NCBI GenBank assembly: GCA_029242935.1
Contig: JAQWSX010000107.1
Location: 1 to 52,563 of the forward strand
Direction of reading: 5' to 3'
Length of the DNA stretch: 52,563 nucleotides
Origin: Akkermansiaceae bacterium
GTDB taxonomy: Bacteria > Verrucomicrobiota > Verrucomicrobiia > Verrucomicrobiales > Akkermansiaceae
The notes beneath the pieces were generated by a model. The model was given only the letters and a program-made list of their open reading frames with translations. It was not told the origin of the DNA and ran no database searches. Positions 8,712-16,613 of the stretch are shown here, piece by piece. Position numbers and translations under genes: made by a program. Position 1 is the stretch's first letter; the number at the start of each line of letters is the position of its first letter.

Positions 8712-9788
8712 ATGAGTGACATTTATGTGACCGAGACTGATGCCGCGCAATTGGCGGCAAACAGCCATGCTGTCAAAATGGCTGTGGATCGCCAGCGTCG
8801 TCGCGAAAGCGTTCAGTCGGCAGTGACCGCGCTCCTCGGATTCGGCGTTTTAGTCGCCATTCTTGCTCTCATCGCGCTGATTCCAACTACCAAGAAGATT
8901 CCCCAGATTGTAACTTATCAGGCGGCCACTCCGGAGGAGGAGCCTCCGGTCAGGATGAAGGAGTTGACTAATAATGCCCAACCCAAGCCACCAGGAGCGA
9001 GTTCTTCGATGGCTAAGGTTATCGCGTCCCAGTCTCAATCGCCAGTGGCTGTTCCTATTCCGGTAACCGCTAACCCAGATAGTATGTTTGGGATGGAGGA
9101 GGACTTCGGTCCCGGATTTGGAACTGGAGAAGGTGATGGCGATGGTGGTGGCGGTGCCACCTTTTTTGGTAGCCGGAGAAAGGGAAGGAATGTGGTTTTC
9201 ATCGTCGATTTCTCAGGCTCCATGGCGTCGGATGCTGAAGGTGGTGGCGGAACACGAATTCAGGCCCTAAAAAAAGAGCTCGTTCGATCGATCAATTCTC
9301 TCCCGGCAAGCATGAATGTGTCTGTGATTTTTTTCTCAACCACCGGCTGGACCATCGACACTGAAGGCCCTAATCATTATACAAAAGGGTTTCGGGGAAA
9401 TGGGACAGTGCCAGAGGTGAACTGGTATCCTGCCTCCGAGCGCCTTAAGGGCGTTGTGATCGAGGCGATCCAAAAAATGCCGGCAAAAGGCGGAACCAAC
9501 TGGTATCCCCCTCTTAAAATGGCGTTCTCAATGAGCCCCCAACCAAATATTGTTTACCTTCTTTCTGACGGAGAACCGACTGACGCGGATTATGTTCTCG
9601 AAAAGATGGAGGAACTTAATCCCGAGGGGGTTCCAATCGATACAATTGCCTTTGAACTTCCCGGAACTCCTGCAGGCCAACTCCTCATGATCGCCGAAGA
9701 AACCGGCGGGAAATTTTCGATGATCTATAAAGGCAAGCGGCTCGTCGGCGGTTCTGCTGAAGATATGACGAGTTCCGATCACGACTAA
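8712..9788 (+). CDS. Membrane-anchored von Willebrand factor A domain protein
   Basis: This 358-residue protein has one transmembrane helix near residues 35-57 (GFGVLVAILALIALIP). A low-complexity linker follows, ending in a Gly/Asp-rich stretch (GFGTGEGDGDGGGGATFF), and then a VWA domain from about residue 155. The metal-ion-dependent adhesion site is intact: DFSGSM, a Thr in KGGTNWYPPL, and Asp in LLSDGEPTD. VWA domains bind metal and protein ligands; the helix should place the domain in the periplasm. AAAGGA lies just before the ATG. The stop shares one base with the start of the HAD gene (TAATG), implying coupling. The ligand is unknown. Confidence 0.88.
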   Translation: MSDIYVTETDAAQLAANSHAVKMAVDRQRRRESVQSAVTALLGFGVLVAILALIALIPTTKKIPQIVTYQAATPEEEPPVRMKELTNNAQPKPPGASSSMAKVIASQSQSPVAVPIPVTANPDSMFGMEEDFGPGFGTGEGDGDGGGGATFFGSRRKGRNVVFIVDFSGSMASDAEGGGGTRIQALKKELVRSINSLPASMNVSVIFFSTTGWTIDTEGPNHYTKGFRGNGTVPEVNWYPASERLKGVVIEAIQKMPAKGGTNWYPPLKMAFSMSPQPNIVYLLSDGEPTDADYVLEKMEELNPEGVPIDTIAFELPGTPAGQLLMIAEETGGKFSMIYKGKRLVGGSAEDMTSSDHD

Positions 9789-10429
9789 TGAAAGTTGTCA
9801 TCTTCGATGTTGAGGGAACTCTCACGCAAACGAATGCGGTAGATTCTGAGTGTTTTATTCGGACTGTTCGCGAGGTTTTGGGAGTGGAACACTTTGAGAC
9901 AGACTGGTCTCAATACCAATTTGTTACCGATAGCGGAGTAGCTCAGGAGATTTCTCAACGCTACTGCGACCGGCCGATGAGCGGAGCGCTCACTAAGGCT
10001 TTTCACGAACACCTTGTGAATGGTCTCCGGGGACAACCAAAATCGGTGTTTCAAGCCATCCCGGGAGCGATTGATTTTTTTAATTCTTTAGTAGAGTCGC
10101 CGGATTATGCCGTCGCTCTTGCCACCGGGGCCCACGAAGCTTCCGCACGTTATAAATTGGAGACGGCAGGTTTTGAAATCGACGGTCTTCCGTTTGCGAG
10201 TTCCTCGGATGCTGTCGTTCGGGAGCATATTATGCTTCAGGCTCTTGACCGGGCTGCTCGTATTCATCAGGCACGTTTCTCGGAGGTGGTCTACTTTGGG
10301 GATGCACCATGGGATATTGAGGCGAGTCGTAATCTCGGTTGGAAATTAATCGGGATTGGGCCGAGGCTTGAAACCGATTTACGATTTGATGATTACACAG
10401 ATCCGTCGGCGATTCGATCTTGTCTCTAA
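9788..10429 (+). CDS. HAD-superfamily hydrolase
   Basis: This 213-residue haloacid-dehalogenase-like hydrolase has motif I as DVEGTLT, so the usual second Asp (DxD) is Glu, as in DIEGT of enolase-phosphatases. Motif II is ATGA, a Lys for motif III is in ARYKLE, and motif IV is GDAPWDIEASRN. A cap region lies between motifs I and II. Such enzymes are usually phosphatases acting on small phosphorylated metabolites; the substrate cannot be named. The gene is translationally coupled to the VWA gene. The DxE change is unusual outside the enolase-phosphatase group, and the rest of the protein does not clearly belong there. Confidence 0.85.
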   Translation: MKVVIFDVEGTLTQTNAVDSECFIRTVREVLGVEHFETDWSQYQFVTDSGVAQEISQRYCDRPMSGALTKAFHEHLVNGLRGQPKSVFQAIPGAIDFFNSLVESPDYAVALATGAHEASARYKLETAGFEIDGLPFASSSDAVVREHIMLQALDRAARIHQARFSEVVYFGDAPWDIEASRNLGWKLIGIGPRLETDLRFDDYTDPSAIRSCL

Positions 10430-10522
10430 ATTTGAGCGTGGGAAAATTTCAAATTGATAGATTCCCTGAAAAAAGCTTGTCTTTAAATTAGACCATGAAA
10501 AAATCGAAATTTGATATCTCTC

Positions 10523-11095
10523 ATGAATAAAATGTCAGAGCCCTCCGTTTTAATCAGCATGTGCGTTTCGCGTATTGTCCTCTTTGCTGGCTCGGTTTTT
10601 TTTCTTGCGAGTTGTTCTGGCTCTCGGACCGTTAGTGCTGATTTGAAGGTTCCTTCAGGGCAGATGGTCCGCAAGACCGTTCTGGAGAGTGATGTCTTGA
10701 TTGCCAAGGGGAGTACGCTGGAGGTTTTTTATAGCTCGAGGAACCGCTATTTTGTTGAAGCTGGAGGAGCGCTTGTTGGTTTTAAGAGAGGCGTAAATCA
10801 GACAAAGATCTATGCCGAAAAAGGTGCCTTAATTCCAAACATTGAGAGCCAAACTGGATTCACGATTTATACCGTGAAAGATGCTTCAAAGTCTTATCGT
10901 GATCGTTACAAAGAGTTGGTTCCAGTCAATGTTAACCCCTCAAATTCCAGCTCTATGAGGTTGGCCCCGGTGATTGGAGTCGGCGTAGGGGTCGAACAAG
11001 AATTTTGGGATAATGATCGGAACGATTGGGGGCGCGGTGATAGATCGTCACGACCAACTTCAGTTAGATCATCCTCATATGAGAAGAAAGACTGA
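10523..11095 (+). CDS. Hypothetical lipoprotein
   Basis: The sequence contains a lipoprotein signal peptide, MCVSRIVLFAGSVFFLASC, with lipobox LASC. This Met at 10559 could be the true start; in-frame ATGs at 10523 and 10532 lie upstream, and none has a clear ribosome-binding site. The mature part is about 160 residues, basic, with a Ser/Arg/Asp-rich C terminus and no domain I recognise. The 18-bp gap to the next gene, which encodes a barrel-like outer-membrane protein, suggests the two are co-transcribed and may act together at the outer membrane; that is inference. Confidence 0.72.
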   Translation: MNKMSEPSVLISMCVSRIVLFAGSVFFLASCSGSRTVSADLKVPSGQMVRKTVLESDVLIAKGSTLEVFYSSRNRYFVEAGGALVGFKRGVNQTKIYAEKGALIPNIESQTGFTIYTVKDASKSYRDRYKELVPVNVNPSNSSSMRLAPVIGVGVGVEQEFWDNDRNDWGRGDRSSRPTSVRSSSYEKKD

Positions 11096-11113
11096 AAAAA
11101 CTGTTAATAAATT

Positions 11114-11692
11114 ATGAAAAAAACATTGATGATAATTGCGGGAATCGTTGGGCTCACTGCCGCTTCCGAAGCCCAGTTCGCTGGAATAAATGGTGGAATC
11201 ATGCTTGGTGGAGGATTTATGGAGGATCCCGATAAAGGCTATGGATTCCTGCAATTAAGAGGAACCGTCTATGAAGATGATGCAGTTTCCCATACTCTAT
11301 TCCTCGAGGTTTTAGGTCATTCAGATGATGCGGAACTTGAATTTCTAGGGCTGACTGGGGTTCCTTTTGTTGAGAATGGAGAGATTAATTTTACTAACTT
11401 TACACTGAATTACGAACTAGAAGCTAAGTTGAGTAGTGCGATTTCTTTTTACGCCGGTGCAGGAGGTGGTATTGAACGTGTCAGCTTGGATGATGCATTT
11501 GATTTCTCGGTTGATTCCGATAGCAATTTCGTAGGGCAGGCGTTTGCGGGATTTCGTGCCAAGCTTGGAAAGAGTTTCTTTGCGCAGGTTGGTATCAGGC
11601 ACCTTTGGAGAGATGACTTTTCACTTCTGGCTGACCAGTTCCTAGTTGAAGATACCACCGCTTATGAGCTTTCGATTGGTTTCCGCTTTTAG
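11114..11692 (+). CDS. Small outer-membrane beta-barrel-like protein
   Basis: This 192-residue protein has a signal peptide (MKKTLMIIAGIVGLTAASEA). The rest shows alternating hydrophobic/polar strands with aromatic ends (FLQLRGTVYEDD, FTNFTLNYELEAKL, FFAQVGIRHLWRDDF) and ends in SIGFRF, the C-terminal Phe typical of outer-membrane barrels. The size fits an eight-stranded OmpA/OmpW-like barrel, but the family cannot be fixed by eye. It follows the lipoprotein gene and is closed by an intrinsic terminator. Confidence 0.75.
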   Translation: MKKTLMIIAGIVGLTAASEAQFAGINGGIMLGGGFMEDPDKGYGFLQLRGTVYEDDAVSHTLFLEVLGHSDDAELEFLGLTGVPFVENGEINFTNFTLNYELEAKLSSAISFYAGAGGGIERVSLDDAFDFSVDSDSNFVGQAFAGFRAKLGKSFFAQVGIRHLWRDDFSLLADQFLVEDTTAYELSIGFRF

Positions 11693-11715
11693 GTGATCGA
11701 TTTAATTTCTCAAAG

Positions 11716-11756
11716 GAAAGCCGGGCAGTTTTAACACTCCCCGGCTTTCTGTTTTT
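11716..11756 (+). terminator. Rho-independent terminator between convergent genes
   Basis: A 10-bp stem (GAAAGCCGGG at 11716-11725 with CCCGGCTTTC at 11740-11749) is followed by TGTTTTT. It lies 24 bp past the barrel gene and 20 bp before the end of the minus-strand gene at 11776, and may also stop transcription from that side, although no T-run follows in that direction. Confidence 0.8.
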
Positions 11757-11775
11757 GAATCTTTTTTTGCCTAAC

Positions 11776-12186
11776 TTATGCTCGGAGGAGTTGCACGGTG
11801 ACTTTCTCTTCGACAGGAATCTCGAGTGTTTCGGCGAGGCTTTCGAGATCCTGGATGAGAGCCTCCTTACCATTCTCGAAAATCTCATCGTCCATCGCGC
11901 GGATTAGATCTGCGGCAGTATTAATGTCATCGTAAACTTCGTCGGCGTCGTGGAAATCCTCGGTCACAATGATTTTCATAACGGCTTTATCTTCCTTGGT
12001 GTATCCTGCAGCGTCAGCTTCTTCTTCGGAGAGATCGCTGTCTGGGCAGAAAAGGTAGGGGAGAATGTCGACTCCGTCCTCTTTCAGAAGGCTGGCTAAT
12101 TCTTCGTAAACCGACGCTAATTCCTCGAAATAACCGTCAAGATCTTCGATTTCGGGCTCGCAAACGATGCTAATTCCGCTGGACAT
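11776..12186 (-). CDS. Small acidic hypothetical protein
   Basis: This 136-residue protein is strongly acidic (long runs rich in Glu and Asp, such as DSDLSEEEADAAGY) and predicted largely helical. It has no signal peptide, transmembrane segment or metal motif, so it is probably cytoplasmic. I do not recognise a family. The ATG at 12186 is the only reasonable start. It stands alone, separated by 259 bp from the operon upstream on the same strand. Confidence 0.7.
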   Translation of the reverse strand: MSSGISIVCEPEIEDLDGYFEELASVYEELASLLKEDGVDILPYLFCPDSDLSEEEADAAGYTKEDKAVMKIIVTEDFHDADEVYDDINTAADLIRAMDDEIFENGKEALIQDLESLAETLEIPVEEKVTVQLLRA

Positions 12187-12241
12187 GCTGAAACGCTAAA
12201 ATTGGATTTCTCGTGGAAAAAGAAAAATTTTTAGGAATGCT

Positions 12242-12266
12242 CAAATCAGTTCAACTGACTGGTTTG
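12242..12266. repeat. Inverted repeat in the 12187-12445 gap
   Basis: CAAATCAGT at 12242-12250 pairs with ACTGGTTTG at 12258-12266 (9 bp with one G-T pair), and a smaller perfect palindrome CAGTTCAACTG lies inside. It sits about 55 bp upstream of the acidic-protein start, so it could be an operator or an attenuating hairpin. There is no adjacent T-run. Nothing else is seen in this 259-bp gap. Confidence 0.4.
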
Positions 12267-12445
12267 ATTCGACGGTCAATCTTAATGATTTGAACAGTCT
12301 AAATTTGGTGTGGTGACGTTATGAGGCGCGATCCTTAAGTTTTGTGGCCCGAGCCCTGAACAGGTGCAAGCGACTGCGGGTATTTTCTATTAGATTCCCA
12401 GCCAATGCCGAAAAAATGAACTTAGTTCGAATAAACTGGCTCGTT

Positions 12446-13732
12446 TTACGGAAAAAGTTCTAGAGCGATCGGTGTGGAGAGAGGCGGCTTAAATTTCAAA
12501 TGTGCGGAATATTCCGCTTCAAGAAAGCGGGGAAGGTCCGAAAGTGCCTCCTCAGTGAGGTGAGCTTCAAAATTCAACAGGAAATTAGAGGTCTCACCGG
12601 TCTGGAGGGTTGATCCGGTTAGGATGACTTTTCCGTCGAGGATGCCCTCGCCTTCCACCTCAATTTGAAGTTTGGTAACGTCGAGTGGTTTGGATGATTT
12701 ATTTTGAATCCGTAGTGGAAGGCTGATCAGAGCTTTGGTTTCTCGAATCTTGAATTCGGTCCTTTTCCAGAGAGGTTGATATTGGCACCTCATGATTTGG
12801 TAATGAGTGTAAATGCCGTTTCCCCACCAGCTAAAGAATACTCCGAGCCAAATGGTGAGAATAAAAACCGCAGTCCGGTAGGAAAGAGTCCACAATCTCG
12901 GAGGATGCTGGTTGGAAAGGACGGTTTCTTTTTTCACGAGAGCGGAACCAAGATGACACCCAAGAAGAGTTGCACAGGCCATCCCGAGAACTTCGGTAAA
13001 GACGAGAATGGCGATTGCAATTGTTGGATCAAGTGAAGCTGGAAGGTGGCGCTCGAGAATAATGACGGGGCCGATGCAGATAAGGCCAATAAGAGTAGCG
13101 CGCAAGGGAGCGTGTCGCAGAAGGATCCAGATAACGCCATGGATCTTGTGATTACGGCGCTGGAAGAATGGTGAGCAGTGGTCTAAGGTCATCGCAGCAA
13201 CAAGGTAGGCGATCGAGAGAGCAGCTCCAAGAGACGCTAAAAAAGTATAATCTTGGACGGCGAGAAAGAGGCTCATTCCTTGCAGAAGAAGATAGAGAAA
13301 GGCTAGCTTGACTTCCTCCAAGCCCTGACGCCAGAGAGGAGGTTGCCGTTGTTTTTCGAGTTCGGGAAAACACTCTCCTTCATAAGTCGTGGAGAGCTTT
13401 TCTTTCAGGGGAAAGAGAAATATGCCAACGGTGATGATTCCCAGCCCGAAGCCGGTGGTGACAAGGAATGCCCTTAGTTCTTTAAAGAAAAATCTGTGAA
13501 TGAGGTCATCGACCGCCGAGTGCCAAACTTCCGGAACAAGCTTTACCAATAACCATGCTTCTAACTTTGGTCCAAGATGGATTCCAAGATTCAAAAGACC
13601 GCCAAGAATTAACAGGGCGGCGAGTACGTAGATCACGAACCAATACTTGGTCAATTTAGGTTCCATCTCGTTAATCTGCTTATATCTGGATGTTTGCGTA
13701 TTCTTCTGTGCTTTTCTCGCAAGCGGCTTCAT
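12446..13732 (-). CDS. Polytopic membrane protein of the ABC operon, unknown function
   Basis: This roughly 428-residue protein has about seven predicted transmembrane segments (for example YWFVIYVLAALLILGGLLNL, FLVTTGFGLGIITVGIFLF, AVFILTIWLGVFFSWWG). After the last helix comes a soluble beta-rich C-terminal domain of about 110 residues (IRETKALISLPLRIQNKSSK, then DGKVILTGSTLQTGE), resembling an immunoglobulin-like fold and likely extracytoplasmic. I do not recognise a family. I chose the ATG at 13732 because it overlaps the preceding stop as ATGA; a GTG lies three codons upstream. It is the last gene of the four-gene operon, and context suggests a partner of the ABC transporter. Confidence 0.75.
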   Translation of the reverse strand: MKPLARKAQKNTQTSRYKQINEMEPKLTKYWFVIYVLAALLILGGLLNLGIHLGPKLEAWLLVKLVPEVWHSAVDDLIHRFFFKELRAFLVTTGFGLGIITVGIFLFPLKEKLSTTYEGECFPELEKQRQPPLWRQGLEEVKLAFLYLLLQGMSLFLAVQDYTFLASLGAALSIAYLVAAMTLDHCSPFFQRRNHKIHGVIWILLRHAPLRATLIGLICIGPVIILERHLPASLDPTIAIAILVFTEVLGMACATLLGCHLGSALVKKETVLSNQHPPRLWTLSYRTAVFILTIWLGVFFSWWGNGIYTHYQIMRCQYQPLWKRTEFKIRETKALISLPLRIQNKSSKPLDVTKLQIEVEGEGILDGKVILTGSTLQTGETSNFLLNFEAHLTEEALSDLPRFLEAEYSAHLKFKPPLSTPIALELFP

Positions 13733-14946
13733 GGATCCCACGAAATAAATATGTAGGTGAACCGGGTGCCTTGATAGACCCGGCCATCGGCAATGTCAGA
13801 TTCGTCGAGGTGGCTTTGGAAATCCTCAAGCGTCTCCCAATCATTCTTCCAAAATTTCGTATTCTCCATCTTGATTTCGTGGATGAGATGCGGGTAGAGC
13901 GCGACTTTGAGCGGAATGATAAAGGGAAACATCGGATCTCTACCTTTCAGTGAAACTTGCCCATCGAGAAAAGCTAAAGGACTCATCCCAAGGAGTGCCG
14001 GAAAATCAGGGTGGTTGACTACCGGATCGGAATCGCGAATTGCCTTCACAAGCTGGACGTAATCGAGCGCTTTCGCAGATCTCACAAATTTGTCGTCGGC
14101 AGTTTTGAGTTGGGCCCGGAAGATTTCGGGGCCGTGTTTTTCAAAGTCCTCCAATGACTCGTCTTGATACATGATCCGACCCCGGTTCATGACAATCATG
14201 TGGGAGGCCCGGCGCGGGATTTTTGGGCTTTCTCCTTCCGGGAGAATCCACCATGAAGGAGTTCCGTTTTCTCCAAGGGTTACGGTGAGTAAATCCGAGG
14301 AAAGGCCCTCCTGCTCGTCCGTCCAAGCGAGGCTAGCGTCTTTAAAGGGACCGTTTCCGCTAAGGCAATATATTTCGTATTGGTCCTTGGGCCCGGCTTT
14401 CTGAATTTTCCATTCGCAGTAGTCGCGGTCACGGAGAGTGACAAAGGGATTATGGTCATCCTGCGGAACACCGTCTTCCTGAAAACGAGTGTAAGTGAGA
14501 TTGTGTTCGTGAAGGTCAGGGAAGTTAGGGTCGGCGCAAAAGATCCGGTAAACGTCTTCTTTTTCGGGGATTCCTACAAGGTTCCAGAGGCAAGGATCAC
14601 CGTGGCGAATGACCGCTCCGGGGTGCCCGTGTTGATTACTGAAGTTACGGGTGAAGCTTAGTTCCTGATAGCGGTAGAGACAGCCATCAGCGAGAAAGAG
14701 CCGGCGGTTTCCCTCGAGGGGATGGATGGACGGCGGGATAGGCGGTGGACCCGGGTCATTCCGGGCCCTCTCAATCTCTTCGCTGACTTTGGTAGTTGGA
14801 GGGGGTGAATCGGAAGCACTCTGCTTGTTTTGAACCTTTTGAAAAACCAGGGTAGCGCTGCCAATTAAGACGCAGACGCAGAGCGCCAACATTACCCCCG
14901 GTCGGAAGCGCCGGACTCCGTTATCGATGGGGTCGAGTTTACTCAT
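13729..14946 (-). CDS. Single-pass membrane protein with possible beta-trefoil domain
   Basis: The ATG at 14946 (MSKLDPIDNG) overlaps the ABC gene's stop as ATGA, giving about 405 residues; the longer upstream frame is non-coding extension. One transmembrane helix (GVMLALCVCVLIGSATLVF, near residues 18-36) is followed by a large extracytoplasmic region. There, three spaced units of about 50 residues each carry a Trp phrase (CLWNLV, CEWKIQ, SWWIL) near a Y-x-I-x-C phrase (VYRIFC, YEIYC), a pattern seen in beta-trefoil lectins. This is a visual inference. The C-terminal half is not recognised. It is the third gene of the operon, so it probably works with the transporter. Confidence 0.72.
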   Translation of the reverse strand: MSKLDPIDNGVRRFRPGVMLALCVCVLIGSATLVFQKVQNKQSASDSPPPTTKVSEEIERARNDPGPPPIPPSIHPLEGNRRLFLADGCLYRYQELSFTRNFSNQHGHPGAVIRHGDPCLWNLVGIPEKEDVYRIFCADPNFPDLHEHNLTYTRFQEDGVPQDDHNPFVTLRDRDYCEWKIQKAGPKDQYEIYCLSGNGPFKDASLAWTDEQEGLSSDLLTVTLGENGTPSWWILPEGESPKIPRRASHMIVMNRGRIMYQDESLEDFEKHGPEIFRAQLKTADDKFVRSAKALDYVQLVKAIRDSDPVVNHPDFPALLGMSPLAFLDGQVSLKGRDPMFPFIIPLKVALYPHLIHEIKMENTKFWKNDWETLEDFQSHLDESDIADGRVYQGTRFTYIFISWDP

Positions 14947-16613
14947 TTGATTCGTCGGATGGCGGAGTTTGCGGAGTAGCAGAAGATGATGAGAGCCAAA
15001 AGGGCCTGACTGGTGACAAGAATGATCAAAGCCCAAAAATCGAGTCCAAAGATCTGACTTAAGGAAAACCGAGCGGAACCTAGTTGATCAAAGACTGAGG
15101 TGGCGTGTCGAGTTGATGCGAAGAGACTGCTCCAAAAGTTTCCTTGTTCGACTAATGTGAAGCCGGAGTAGTCAATCTCCTTCAAATCAAGACTGTGGAA
15201 CGGGTGAGTAAGGCGCGCGTCGTTCGCTTCTCCAGCAAAGCCGGTGGCGTATTTACTGAGAAGAACATGGGGAAGTAGAACAATAGGCATCATGGCAACG
15301 GCGCCCCGCTCGGAGTGGGCTAGGGTCGATAGCAAAAGACCGATCATGGTTCCCGAGAAGCAGACGATGCCTAGCACGAAAAAGTGCGAAATGAAGTCAC
15401 GAGCGTCGAACCAGTCCGAGGCTCCCACTGCATTAGGGTCGACGTTAAAAAGCGACACAAAGAACCAAGTTGAAACGCAAAGAAGGAGGGTGCTGAGAAG
15501 AACCATTAAGGTAGCAAAGGCGGATTTAGCATGAAAGAAGGAGAATTTTCCGAGCCCGCTGAGTTCATCAATCGCGTAAAGCGCACGGGTTGAAATTATC
15601 TCTCGGATCGTTAGCGACATGCCAATCCATAGAGCTGCGATCGAGAGGAAGAAGTTGATGAAGCGTGGGCTGTTACTTCCGTGAAGTGATTGCGCGAATA
15701 CGATAAGCCCGGCCAGAAGAATGGGTAGGACGATAGTGACGCCCGCGGCTCCGTAGTCACGGAAAGACTGCCGGGCGGAGCGTCGGAATATCGCTCCGAA
15801 GTGATGGAGGTTCCACCAATCACGACTGGCGTCAGTAGAGTCGGTATAGTCAAAAGATTTGATCGGTGTGATTGAGGTATTTTTCTCAAATAGATCTGCT
15901 TCAGCAGTGGTGGCAAGCAAAGCTGGAACATCTTGGTGATCGGCTCTCAGCTTACCCCCTTTCTCCATGACGAGGACACGATCGCAAACTGCGAGTGTTC
16001 CGGGCAGGTGGCTGGTGACCACGATGGTTAGCTTATGGCGATCACAAAGCCCCCGTAAAAGCCGCATCACTTCGTAAGCTACCGGCAGGTCGAGGCCACT
16101 TGTAGGCTCATCGAGTAGGAGAATGCGAGGGCCGGAGCAAAGAGCCCGGGCTAGAGAGAGACGGCGCCTCTCTCCGCCGGAAATCTGTGCAACAGCCTTT
16201 TCAAGAAAATCCTTTGAAAGGTCAACAGACTCTAAAACTGAAGCAGGATTGGCATCGTAACCGGAGAAGATCAGCGCTTCTTCAAGGACCTCACCTACTT
16301 TGGCGTATTCCGGGAAAAGATCTTGCTGAGGAACATAGGATAGGATTTCTAGAAGAGACTGGTGATTGGCTCCAGAGATTCGGGTGGCCTTGGTTCCTGA
16401 AACAAGGGAGACGATCCCGAGATCCTCGTTCTTTTTGCTGGGGGGGCGCAGTCCCAGGGTTCGAAGCAGGGTCGTTTTCCCTGCTCCGCTTGGTCCGATG
16501 AGCCCGGTCAGCGAACCAGCCTCAAGATGGAGTGAGAGGTGGTCAAGAATGGTGAGGCCCTTCTGACGAATCGTGAGCCCCTCGACTTGCAAACCAATTG
16601 CGCTCTTGATCAT
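14943..16613 (-). CDS. ABC transporter, fused ATPase-permease (ABCG-like half transporter)
   Basis: This 556-residue protein fuses an N-terminal ATPase to a C-terminal ABC-2-type permease. The ATPase is intact: Walker A GPSGAGKTT at 40-48, Q-loop in YVPQQDLF, signature SGGERRRLS near 145-153, Walker B ILLLDEP at 164-170, and H-loop His at about 202. Six hydrophobic segments fill roughly residues 285-556. ATPase-then-permease order is that of ABCG half transporters, so a homodimer is expected. ABC-2 systems usually export lipids, polysaccharides or drugs. Its ATG overlaps the previous stop and its stop overlaps the next ATG, both as ATGA. Confidence 0.9.
   Translation of the reverse strand: MIKSAIGLQVEGLTIRQKGLTILDHLSLHLEAGSLTGLIGPSGAGKTTLLRTLGLRPPSKKNEDLGIVSLVSGTKATRISGANHQSLLEILSYVPQQDLFPEYAKVGEVLEEALIFSGYDANPASVLESVDLSKDFLEKAVAQISGGERRRLSLARALCSGPRILLLDEPTSGLDLPVAYEVMRLLRGLCDRHKLTIVVTSHLPGTLAVCDRVLVMEKGGKLRADHQDVPALLATTAEADLFEKNTSITPIKSFDYTDSTDASRDWWNLHHFGAIFRRSARQSFRDYGAAGVTIVLPILLAGLIVFAQSLHGSNSPRFINFFLSIAALWIGMSLTIREIISTRALYAIDELSGLGKFSFFHAKSAFATLMVLLSTLLLCVSTWFFVSLFNVDPNAVGASDWFDARDFISHFFVLGIVCFSGTMIGLLLSTLAHSERGAVAMMPIVLLPHVLLSKYATGFAGEANDARLTHPFHSLDLKEIDYSGFTLVEQGNFWSSLFASTRHATSVFDQLGSARFSLSQIFGLDFWALIILVTSQALLALIIFCYSANSAIRRIK

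Noticed and set aside
10495-10530. 11-codon mini-ORF (MKKSKFDISHE) ending at the lipoprotein start region
   Set aside because: Could be a leader peptide, but no hairpin or codon bias supports attenuation; likely chance.
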